The notes under the pieces were generated by a model. It was not told where the DNA came from and ran no database searches. It saw only the letters and a program-made list of their open reading frames with translations. Of a stretch of 9,809 bases of DNA, positions 4,258 through 9,809 are shown one piece after another (the stretch's first letter is position 1; every line of letters starts with the position of its first letter). The stretch spans positions 1-9,809 of the forward strand of contig CALMFL010000085.1 of assembly GCA_937862595.1 (NCBI GenBank), given 5' to 3'. This DNA is from an uncultured Fidelibacterota bacterium (lineage in GTDB: Bacteria > Fidelibacterota > Fidelibacteria > Fidelibacterales > Fidelibacteraceae). The position numbers and the translations under genes were made by a program.

Positions 4258-4380
4258 ATGAGGACAAACCGAAACGCTGAGCACCGGAACGCGGAGCGAG
4301 GCTTTTTCCATTTCCTCGGAACGGACAAGGCCAACATCCGGCGGGTGAACCTTTAAATGAAGGACAGAGACGACGCATAA
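4258..4380 (+). promoter_or_regulatory. speA leader with two small ORFs and a tandem repeat
   Basis: A 32-codon ORF (4258-4356, MRTNRNAEHRNAERGFFHFL...) ends in TAA, and the next base begins ATG AAG GAC of a 7-codon ORF (4357-4380, MKDRDDA). The stop TAA of that ORF overlaps the speA ATG as TAATG. This chain would allow coupled re-initiation into speA, whose own AAGGA (4360-4364) lies 15 nt away. Within the first ORF a 15-bp tandem repeat (4268-4282, 4283-4297; 13 of 15 identical) encodes RNAE twice. A weak CGAGG/CCTCG hairpin spans 4297-4318. Neither small ORF has a clear ribosome-binding site, so translation is unproven. Confidence 0.35.
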
Positions 4381-5792
4381 TGAAAAACACGTATTTTGAT
4401 TTGATCGACCAAAGCTATTATTTTCCGCAGGAAGGATTTGACCTGCGGAACGGCTACCTGACCTTTCAGGGGGTTTCCCTGAAATATCTGATAGAAAAAT
4501 ACGAAACGCCTTTCCGCTTCATTTACCTTCCCAAAATAGGCGATCAGATCAAAAAGGCCAGGAATTTATTCAACCGCTCGATTAAAAAACACAAATACAA
4601 GGGGCGTTATTTTTATTGCTACTGCACCAAGTGCAATCACTTTTACCACGTGATCAACGAGGCGCTGAAGCACGATGTCCACATAGAAACTTCGTCAGCA
4701 TACGATATCGACCTGATCCTGCATCTCTACCGCGACAAGAAGATCACCACCGACCGCATCATTATCCATAACGGCTATAAAACGGACGAATATCTTGAAA
4801 AGATCATTCACCTGCAGGAAGCGGGATTCCGCCAGTCCATCCTGATCCTGGACAGCATCAACGAACTGGACCGCATCCACCGGATCCGTCCCGGCATGAA
4901 GATGAAGATCGGACTTCGCATGGCGATCAACGAACAGGCGCAATCCGCCTATTACACGTCACGACTTGGCATTCCCCAATCCGAGATCATGTCGCTGTTC
5001 CGTTCAAAGATCAAGGACAATAAAGACGTGGAACTCAAGATGCTGCATTTCTTTGTGGACTCCGGCATCAAGGACACCCTGTACTACTGGGGCGAATTCA
5101 AGCGGGCCCTTCAGCTTTACGTCGATCTGAAAAAAGAAAGCGACTCCCTGGATTCCTTTAATCTCGGAGGCGGGTTTCCCATCCGCAATCATCTGGGCTT
5201 TGAATATGATTACGAGAGCATGATCAACGCCATTATCGAAAGCATCAAGGAAACCTGCACCAACGAAGACGTTCCCGAACCCGACATTTACACCGAATTC
5301 GGGAAATACACCGTGGGCGAAGCGGGGGCCATTATTTTCAAGGTGCTGGAACAGAAAGTCCAGAACGATACCGAAACCTGGTATCTTATCAACAACAGCC
5401 TGATGAACACGATCCCCGACGCCTGGAGCATTCACGAAAAGTTCATTCTTCTGCCGCTCAACAAGTGGAAGAACGAATACCAGCGCGTCAACATCGGGGG
5501 GATCAGCTGCGACAATTCCGATTATTACAATTCAGAGGACCTCAATCAGGAGATCCTTCTGCCGAAATACTCCGAAACGGACAAGGAGCCGCTGTATATC
5601 GGCTTTTTTCATACCGGCGCCTATCAGGATTCGATCAGCGGCTACGGCGGCATCAAGCACTGCCTGATCCCCTCGCCGAAACACGTGATCATCGACCGCG
5701 ACGACAAGGGCAATTTCACCCATTACGTGTACCGCGACGAACAGTCGGCCCAGGACATGTTCAAGATCCTCGGATACGAGCAAAAGGCATGA
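4380..5792 (+). CDS. speA: Arginine decarboxylase, short PLP fold III type
   Basis: This 470-aa protein is a fold III (alanine racemase-like) PLP decarboxylase with an N-terminal TIM barrel and a C-terminal beta domain. It resembles the ~465-aa arginine decarboxylases I recall from Bacteroidetes rather than the ~650-aa E. coli SpeA. K84 in YCYCTKCNHF is the likely Schiff-base lysine. NLGGGFP (261-267) is the glycine-rich PLP phosphate loop. C377-D378 in GGISCDNSDYY is the active-site cysteine motif from the other subunit, and IGFFHTGAY is the conserved C-terminal strand. The reaction is arginine to agmatine in the cytoplasm. The agmatinase gene overlapping its stop supports arginine as substrate; carboxynorspermidine or diaminopimelate decarboxylase are less likely. 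Translation may be coupled to the leader ORF through TAATG. Confidence 0.85.
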   Translation: MKNTYFDLIDQSYYFPQEGFDLRNGYLTFQGVSLKYLIEKYETPFRFIYLPKIGDQIKKARNLFNRSIKKHKYKGRYFYCYCTKCNHFYHVINEALKHDVHIETSSAYDIDLILHLYRDKKITTDRIIIHNGYKTDEYLEKIIHLQEAGFRQSILILDSINELDRIHRIRPGMKMKIGLRMAINEQAQSAYYTSRLGIPQSEIMSLFRSKIKDNKDVELKMLHFFVDSGIKDTLYYWGEFKRALQLYVDLKKESDSLDSFNLGGGFPIRNHLGFEYDYESMINAIIESIKETCTNEDVPEPDIYTEFGKYTVGEAGAIIFKVLEQKVQNDTETWYLINNSLMNTIPDAWSIHEKFILLPLNKWKNEYQRVNIGGISCDNSDYYNSEDLNQEILLPKYSETDKEPLYIGFFHTGAYQDSISGYGGIKHCLIPSPKHVIIDRDDKGNFTHYVYRDEQSAQDMFKILGYEQKA

Positions 5793-6643
5793 GAACCTAC
5801 GCGGGCATAGAAAAAAAATACGCCGGCTATCAAAAGGCCGCCGTCCTGCTGCAGTCCATTCCCTATGACGGGACCAGCACCTGGGGGAAGGGGGCGGACG
5901 CCGGGTTCGACGCCTTTCTTGAAGCATCCGAGAACATGGAACTGTATGATATCGAGACTGATTCGGAGGTCTACAAACAGGGCGTTCATATACTGCCGCC
6001 GATCCTCGAAAGCGCCTCGCCCGAAGCCATGTGCCAGCGCGTTTACGAACAGACGCGCGAACTCCTGAAGACGGGGAAATTCCTTACCTTTTTCGGCGGC
6101 GAGCATTCGGTCAGCATCGGCGTCATCAGAGCCCTGTGCGAAGCTCATCCCGGCATTACCATTGTCCAGCTGGACGCCCATGCCGACCTTCGGGAAAGCT
6201 ACCTGGGCTCCCCCTGCAACCACGCCTGTGCGATGCACGAGGCATCGCGGCATGCAAATCTGGTACAGGTGGGCATCCGCAGCATGGACGTTTCGGAAAA
6301 ACAGTATCTTGACAAGAATAAATGCTTTTTCGCACAGGATATTGCCGGGTCCGCAGACTGGATCCCGGACGCACTTGCCCGAATGGGCGATACGGTCTAT
6401 ATTACCATCGATCTTGACGTCTTCGACCCTGCCGTCATGCCTGCGACCGGCACGCCCGAACCCGGCGGATTGACGTGGTATCCCGTGTTGAAATTCCTGA
6501 AAGAGATCTTCAAAGAAAAGCGCGTCCAGGGTTTCGATATCGTTGAACTGGCGCCCGTCAAGGGGAACAAAGCCCCCGAATTCCTGGTTGCCAAGCTCTA
6601 TTATAAATTATTGTCCTATCAATTCAAATTCAGAGAGAAATAA
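5789..6643 (+). CDS. speB: Agmatinase (ureohydrolase family)
   Basis: The ATG overlaps the speA stop as ATGA (5789-5792), so the two are translationally coupled. The 284-aa protein carries the complete dinuclear manganese site of the arginase/agmatinase family: H106 in GGEHSVS, D129-H131-D133 in DAHADLR, and D208 and D210 in TIDLDVFDP. The PATGTPEPGG loop that follows is typical of agmatinases. It would hydrolyse agmatine to putrescine and urea in the cytoplasm, completing the arginine-to-putrescine route begun by SpeA. Formiminoglutamase or guanidinobutyrase activity cannot be ruled out from motifs alone, but the neighbour argues for agmatine. Confidence 0.9.
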   Translation: MRTYAGIEKKYAGYQKAAVLLQSIPYDGTSTWGKGADAGFDAFLEASENMELYDIETDSEVYKQGVHILPPILESASPEAMCQRVYEQTRELLKTGKFLTFFGGEHSVSIGVIRALCEAHPGITIVQLDAHADLRESYLGSPCNHACAMHEASRHANLVQVGIRSMDVSEKQYLDKNKCFFAQDIAGSADWIPDALARMGDTVYITIDLDVFDPAVMPATGTPEPGGLTWYPVLKFLKEIFKEKRVQGFDIVELAPVKGNKAPEFLVAKLYYKLLSYQFKFREK

Positions 6644-6644
6644 G

Positions 6645-7622
6645 ATGAACAAACAAGGCCCCGTTACGCAATTCATGCTGAAACACTATAAGCATTTCAA
6701 CGCCGCGACCCTGGTGGACGCCTCCGCGGCCTACGAGAAGCAGCTGACGAAAGGCAACAAGATGATGATCACCCTGGCCGGCGCCATGAGCACGGCGGAA
6801 CTGGGAATATCCCTGGCGGAAATGATACGCAGGGACAAGGTCCAGATCATTACCTGTACCGGCGCGAATCTGGAAGAGGACATCATGAACCTGGTGGCGC
6901 ACTCGCATTACCGGCGCGTTCCGGAGTACCGCGACCTGAGTCCGCAGCAGGAGTGGGATCTGATGGAAAAAGGACTGAACCGCGTGACCGACACCTGTAT
7001 CCCCGAAGAAGAGGCCTTTCGCAGACTGCAGAGCCACATCCACAAGATCTGGAAAGACGCCGAAGACAAGGGCGAACGCTATTTCCCTCACGAATACATG
7101 TATAAAATGCTTTTGTCCGGCGTGCTGGAACAGTATTATGAAATCGACCCGAAAAACAGCTGGATGCTGGCCGCCGCGGAAAAGAACCTGCCCATTGTCG
7201 TTCCCGGCTGGGAAGATTCAACGATGGGCAATATCTTTGCCTCCTACTGCATCAAGGGTGAGCTCAAACCGTCGACCATGAAGTCCGGGATCGAATACAT
7301 GACCTGGCTGGCGGACTGGTACACGAAGAACTCAAAAAACGCCGGGATCGGCTTTTTCCAGATCGGCGGCGGCATTGCGGGCGATTTTCCCATCTGCGTG
7401 GTGCCGATGCTGTATCAGGACCTGGAACGTACCGACACGCCCTTCTGGAGCTATTTTTGCCAGATCTCCGATTCCACCACCAGCTACGGCTCCTATTCCG
7501 GCGCCGTGCCCAACGAGAAGATCACCTGGGGCAAGCTGGGCATCGACACGCCAAAGTTCATTATCGAATCCGATGCGACCATTGTCGCGCCGCTTGTGTT
7601 CGCGTATTTGCTGGGCTGGTGA
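6645..7622 (+). CDS. Deoxyhypusine synthase family enzyme (divergent bacterial type)
   Basis: The ATG follows the speB stop after 1 nt; the in-frame upstream start lies inside speB and is unlikely. The 325-aa product has the NAD-binding Rossmann-like fold of deoxyhypusine synthase (ITLAGAMSTAELG, ITCTGANLEEDIM, GWEDSTMGNIF, QIGGGIAGDFP). K297 in EKITWGK matches the human Lys329 that carries the aminobutyl imine, with E291 and W295 at the recalled Glu323 and Trp327 positions. Other recalled human pocket residues differ: Asp243, His288, Asn292 and Asp316 appear as N196, D247, C251 and Y284. Bacteria generally lack eIF5A, so the aminobutyl group probably goes to a small amine, for example putrescine to give homospermidine. 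The gene position after speA and speB supports a polyamine role. The exact substrate is unknown. Confidence 0.85.
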   Translation: MNKQGPVTQFMLKHYKHFNAATLVDASAAYEKQLTKGNKMMITLAGAMSTAELGISLAEMIRRDKVQIITCTGANLEEDIMNLVAHSHYRRVPEYRDLSPQQEWDLMEKGLNRVTDTCIPEEEAFRRLQSHIHKIWKDAEDKGERYFPHEYMYKMLLSGVLEQYYEIDPKNSWMLAAAEKNLPIVVPGWEDSTMGNIFASYCIKGELKPSTMKSGIEYMTWLADWYTKNSKNAGIGFFQIGGGIAGDFPICVVPMLYQDLERTDTPFWSYFCQISDSTTSYGSYSGAVPNEKITWGKLGIDTPKFIIESDATIVAPLVFAYLLGW

Positions 7623-7685
7623 TCTCCGCTGCGCGGTTGACGGGATTTCAGGTCAGGCTTAGACGGGGTCACGGGGTAATTGCAG

Positions 7686-7711
7686 ACAGGATCACAGGAT
7701 TTACAGGATTG
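7686..7711 (+). repeat. Short tandem repeat of ACAGGAT
   Basis: Three ACAGGAT cores start at 7686, 7694 and 7703 with spacing 8 and 9 bp, ending in GTTTTT. They lie in the non-coding stretch after the polyamine operon. Similar ACAGGATTT repeats occur between genes in many environmental genomes, to my recollection. No function is evident. Confidence 0.5.
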
Positions 7712-7719
7712 TTTTTAAG

Positions 7720-7763
7720 GCGCAAGGAAGATACGAGGAGTTGTCGTATCTTTATTTGAGCGC
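7720..7763 (+). terminator. Probable terminator of the polyamine operon
   Basis: GATACGA (7730-7736) and TCGTATC (7744-7750) form a perfect 7-bp stem with a 7-nt loop, extended by two A-T pairs and flanked by GCGC on both sides (7720-7723, 7760-7763). TTTATTTG follows the core stem. It lies about 100 nt after the last gene. The structure is nearly symmetric and could also serve the convergent minus-strand gene ending at 7802. Confidence 0.45.
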
Positions 7764-7801
7764 TACGTTAATTACTCACCGATTCACTATAAATGCGGGA
7801 T

Positions 7802-8791
7802 CTATTTTTCCGGATTTCCCCAAAATGTCAGCTCCAGACGGCTAATGTTCTTATCGGGATCGTTCCCGGCGGTCAATTCGATATGGTAGACAAAACCTTC
7901 ATATACGTGGATCAATTGCGCTGAACGCGCCTCATCATCGATCTCCCAGCGGATATCAAGACCTTGATCCGCGGGGAAACACGCCAGCAGGATATCCCTG
8001 ACGTAGCGATAAGATTCTTTGCAGCCGGCATTTCCCGGTTCTTCGGCAAGCACATAGGAGGCATAATAGCTGCCGTCAAATTCGCTTCTGCGGATCGTGC
8101 CGCTTTTTTCCAATCCGCTGAAAAGGACCGTGCTTTCCCAGGCGTTTCCGCCGCCGGCGCCCAAACCGCCCCCGCCGATGGCGGAGCCCCGGATACTCAG
8201 GAAATTTTCGGAGGTCGTTTGCGCGATTTCCGCGATCGTTCTGCAAAAGTCACCGTCATCGGCGATCCGCCGTACCTGATCAAGCGTTTTATCGTTCTCC
8301 GCATAACCCGCAAGGTCCAATTCTGCGGGATACTGCCGTATTCGCGTAAGGAAATCTTCCTTCTGCATATATCCCTGCGAGACATAGAGCGCATTCAGAG
8401 CTTTTTCTCCCGTCGATGGCCGCTGATCGAGAAAAATATGGGACGGGACCACCGTTGAACTTACGGAAAGCGCTTCCAAAAGCTCATGACGAGAACCGTT
8501 GCGGCGATAGCTGTTCCCGAAGAACGTGTAAACCCTATCATCTTCGCTTGCAAAGAAACGCACGCAATAGTAGTAACGCTTCAGAACATCCGCAACATCC
8601 CCGTCGCTCAGGATCTTTTCTTCGAACATCTTGCCGAAATAATCATAGCTTGAGCAAACCAGCACATAGATCAGTTTTTCTTCCGTATAAATATCCCGGG
8701 TCAGTTCATCCATGGTGTGCCAGGCGATCTGAGCGGCCAGCGGTCGGGCCGCCGCAAGGATGATCATGAACAGAAATGCGATTCTTTTCAT
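7802..8791 (-). CDS. Exported thioredoxin-fold protein lacking a CXXC pair
   Basis: The ATG at 8791-8789 has GGAGG (8797-8801) 5 nt upstream. Residues 1-20 (MKRIAFLFMIILAAARPLAA) are a signal peptide with probable cleavage before Q21. Residues about 24-150 resemble the thioredoxin_7/DUF255-type fold: WHTMDELTRDIYTEEKLIYVLVCSSYDYFGKMFEEKILSD, then YYYCVRF and VVPSHIFLD, with P116 as the expected cis-proline. Only C46 remains of the CXXC site (C-S-S-Y), so ordinary disulfide redox chemistry is unlikely. A glycine-rich run (206-215) precedes a C-terminal domain (~217-329) that I do not recognise and that has a beta-rich look. The protein is probably periplasmic. It follows the GH20-like gene by 52 nt on the same strand, and a shared role is possible but unproven. 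Confidence 0.6.
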   Translation of the reverse strand: MKRIAFLFMIILAAARPLAAQIAWHTMDELTRDIYTEEKLIYVLVCSSYDYFGKMFEEKILSDGDVADVLKRYYYCVRFFASEDDRVYTFFGNSYRRNGSRHELLEALSVSSTVVPSHIFLDQRPSTGEKALNALYVSQGYMQKEDFLTRIRQYPAELDLAGYAENDKTLDQVRRIADDGDFCRTIAEIAQTTSENFLSIRGSAIGGGGLGAGGGNAWESTVLFSGLEKSGTIRRSEFDGSYYASYVLAEEPGNAGCKESYRYVRDILLACFPADQGLDIRWEIDDEARSAQLIHVYEGFVYHIELTAGNDPDKNISRLELTFWGNPEK

Positions 8792-8823
8792 CTTATCCTC
8801 CGAACCCTTGAATTTGATAAAGT

Positions 8824-8829
8824 ATTATA
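8824..8829 (-). promoter_or_regulatory. Possible -10 box for the thioredoxin-fold gene
   Basis: A perfect TATAAT (minus strand) lies in the 52-nt gap before the gene, about 22 nt from its ribosome-binding site. No good -35 is seen 16-18 nt upstream (TTATTT at best, overlapping the preceding stop codon). It could give independent expression, or the gene may be read from the upstream one. Confidence 0.3.
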
Positions 8830-8843
8830 GTAAAAATCTGAAA

Positions 8844-9809
8844 TTAAAATAACGGTTTTTTTTCGTCCGCATGCCGTGCCATTTTTTTCAGCAGTATCAG
8901 CAAGTGCGAGCCTTCTTGGTTCGGAAATTTCGCCAGGTATTTTGCCGGATCGTCCGGGTAGCGGCCTTTATCCCATTCCGCATCAACGGCATCGATGACC
9001 TTTGCCAGCCGATCCCGCCAGCCGGATGTCCCCGGCAGGGAATCCGCTTCTCCGCTGAAGATGAGCAGTCCCTCGCTGATGACCTGCAGAACGTCCGTCG
9101 TCAGGTACATGGCTTCCAGGATCTCCCCTTTCCTGCGCGGGCGGTAGCCGGGACGGCTGCCGTTCAATTCCGCAGACAGCGCGTAAACCTCCCGGAGCGA
9201 TTGCATCCACCGGGAGTTTCCGGAGAGGTCAAAGGTCCCGGCTGCAAGGGCGTTGTAGATACGGTAATCCAGATGCAGGTCCGGCCAGCGGATCAGATAC
9301 GCTTCGAGTTCCCCGTTCAGGCGCGTGCCAAAAACCTTTTTCGCAAAACGTTTGTGAAAATCATGCAGGTCCATGGGTTTTCCGCTGTTGATGACAAATC
9401 CGCTGTAAGCGATCCCGTACCACATGGCGTCCTGCAGGTAGCGCATCGGCAGCCACAGCGTATTGATCATGCCGTCCGCCGTGCCGTCGCGAACGGAAGC
9501 CGCCATTGCGTCCGTATTCATAAGCCCCGGCCGCACCGGCAGAACGCGCGACAAATAACAGGCCAGAGAAGGCGCCATGACAAGCGATGGATATCCCATC
9601 CCGGCAAATCGACCAAGATCGTTCGCTTTGTAGTCCGGGACATAATTCCATTCCATCAGAACGACATCTTTCCGGAGACGCTGTGCGATCGCATCGTTTT
9701 TCTGAAGATGATCGTTCCAGATCATCGGTACTTTCCTCTCTTCGTGCACAAAGGCGATCAGGGTATTCACATAATCCGCCCAAACCTGCGCTTCCCGTTC
9801 TTTAGGAAG
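8844..9809 (-). CDS. Probable GH20-like glycoside hydrolase (C-terminal part, runs off the right edge)
   Basis: The frame is open from the right edge to TAA at 8844-8846, giving 321 residues without a confirmed start; the in-frame GTG at 9770 is internal coding sequence, since 13 further codons continue to the edge. The sequence reads like the second half of a TIM-barrel glycosidase: FVHEERKVPMIWNDHL, VVLMEWNY, GYPSLVMAPSLACY and ADGMINTLWLPMRY are evenly spaced beta-strand segments, each ending in polar or aromatic residues. The W-N-D and the late NTLW resemble family 20 beta-hexosaminidase barrels. Residues after about 170 of the visible part are helical and have no recognised motif. The catalytic Asp-Glu pair expected in GH20 would lie outside the window, so activity and substrate cannot be confirmed. 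Another family of TIM-barrel hydrolase is possible. Confidence 0.5.
   Translation of the reverse strand, partial: LPKEREAQVWADYVNTLIAFVHEERKVPMIWNDHLQKNDAIAQRLRKDVVLMEWNYVPDYKANDLGRFAGMGYPSLVMAPSLACYLSRVLPVRPGLMNTDAMAASVRDGTADGMINTLWLPMRYLQDAMWYGIAYSGFVINSGKPMDLHDFHKRFAKKVFGTRLNGELEAYLIRWPDLHLDYRIYNALAAGTFDLSGNSRWMQSLREVYALSAELNGSRPGYRPRRKGEILEAMYLTTDVLQVISEGLLIFSGEADSLPGTSGWRDRLAKVIDAVDAEWDKGRYPDDPAKYLAKFPNQEGSHLLILLKKMARHADEKKPLF

Noticed and set aside
3880..4356. Long open frame overlapping the end of the exported-protein gene and the speA leader
   Set aside because: Its first part is an out-of-frame shadow of the signal-peptide protein. Only the last 32 codons, beginning at the ATG at 4258, lie in the leader, and they are described there as a possible small ORF.
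5465..5788. In-frame extension of agmatinase upstream into speA
   Set aside because: It overlaps over 300 nt of speA in another frame, and the arginine-rich translation has no family resemblance. The ATGA overlap start at 5789 is typical.

Overview
The window looks like chromosomal DNA of a Gram-negative, anaerobic or oxygen-sensitive bacterium. It encodes a membrane-anchored SurA/PpiD-type periplasmic folding factor, exported proteins, a ferritin / superoxide reductase / rubrerythrin operon, and a polyamine operon whose arginine decarboxylase is the short (~470 aa) type I associate with Bacteroidetes and related FCB phyla. Likely promoters are sigma70-like (TTG box, 16-18 nt, TATATT), not the Bacteroidetes -33/-7 type. 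An FCB-group or neighbouring candidate-phylum genome is my best guess, but that is inference.

Layout. 1-563 (-): N-terminal part of a SurA_N/PpiD-like protein. 803-2320 (-): ferritin, desulfoferrodoxin and rubrerythrin, promoter near 2343-2371, terminator at 743-773; together they store iron and reduce superoxide and peroxide without releasing O2. 2549-2637 (+): tRNA-Ser(CGA). 2602-3316 (+): a tandem array fused to the 3' half of that tRNA. Two identical 280-bp segments, each encoding an 87-aa GIY-YIG endonuclease, are separated and followed by copies of the tRNA 3' half that carry a 22-nt insertion at the T-loop. 3474-4151 (+): exported probable beta-barrel protein, apparently leaderless. 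4380-7622 (+): polyamine operon of SpeA-like arginine decarboxylase, agmatinase and a divergent deoxyhypusine-synthase-family enzyme, behind a promoter and a ~125-nt leader with two small ORFs. 7802-8791 (-): exported thioredoxin-fold protein without a CXXC pair. 8844-9809 (-): C-terminal part of a probable GH20-like glycoside hydrolase, running off the window.

The most unusual structure is the tRNA-Ser/GIY-YIG array. The nuclease genes are AT-rich, use AGA/AGG arginine codons unlike their neighbours, take their stop codon from tRNA-derived sequence, and sit between direct repeats of the tRNA 3' end. This suggests a minimal mobile element that inserts in a tRNA gene and restores its 3' end. 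A second point of interest is the deoxyhypusine-synthase homologue: it keeps the catalytic lysine but differs at several recalled substrate-pocket positions, so its polyamine product is uncertain.
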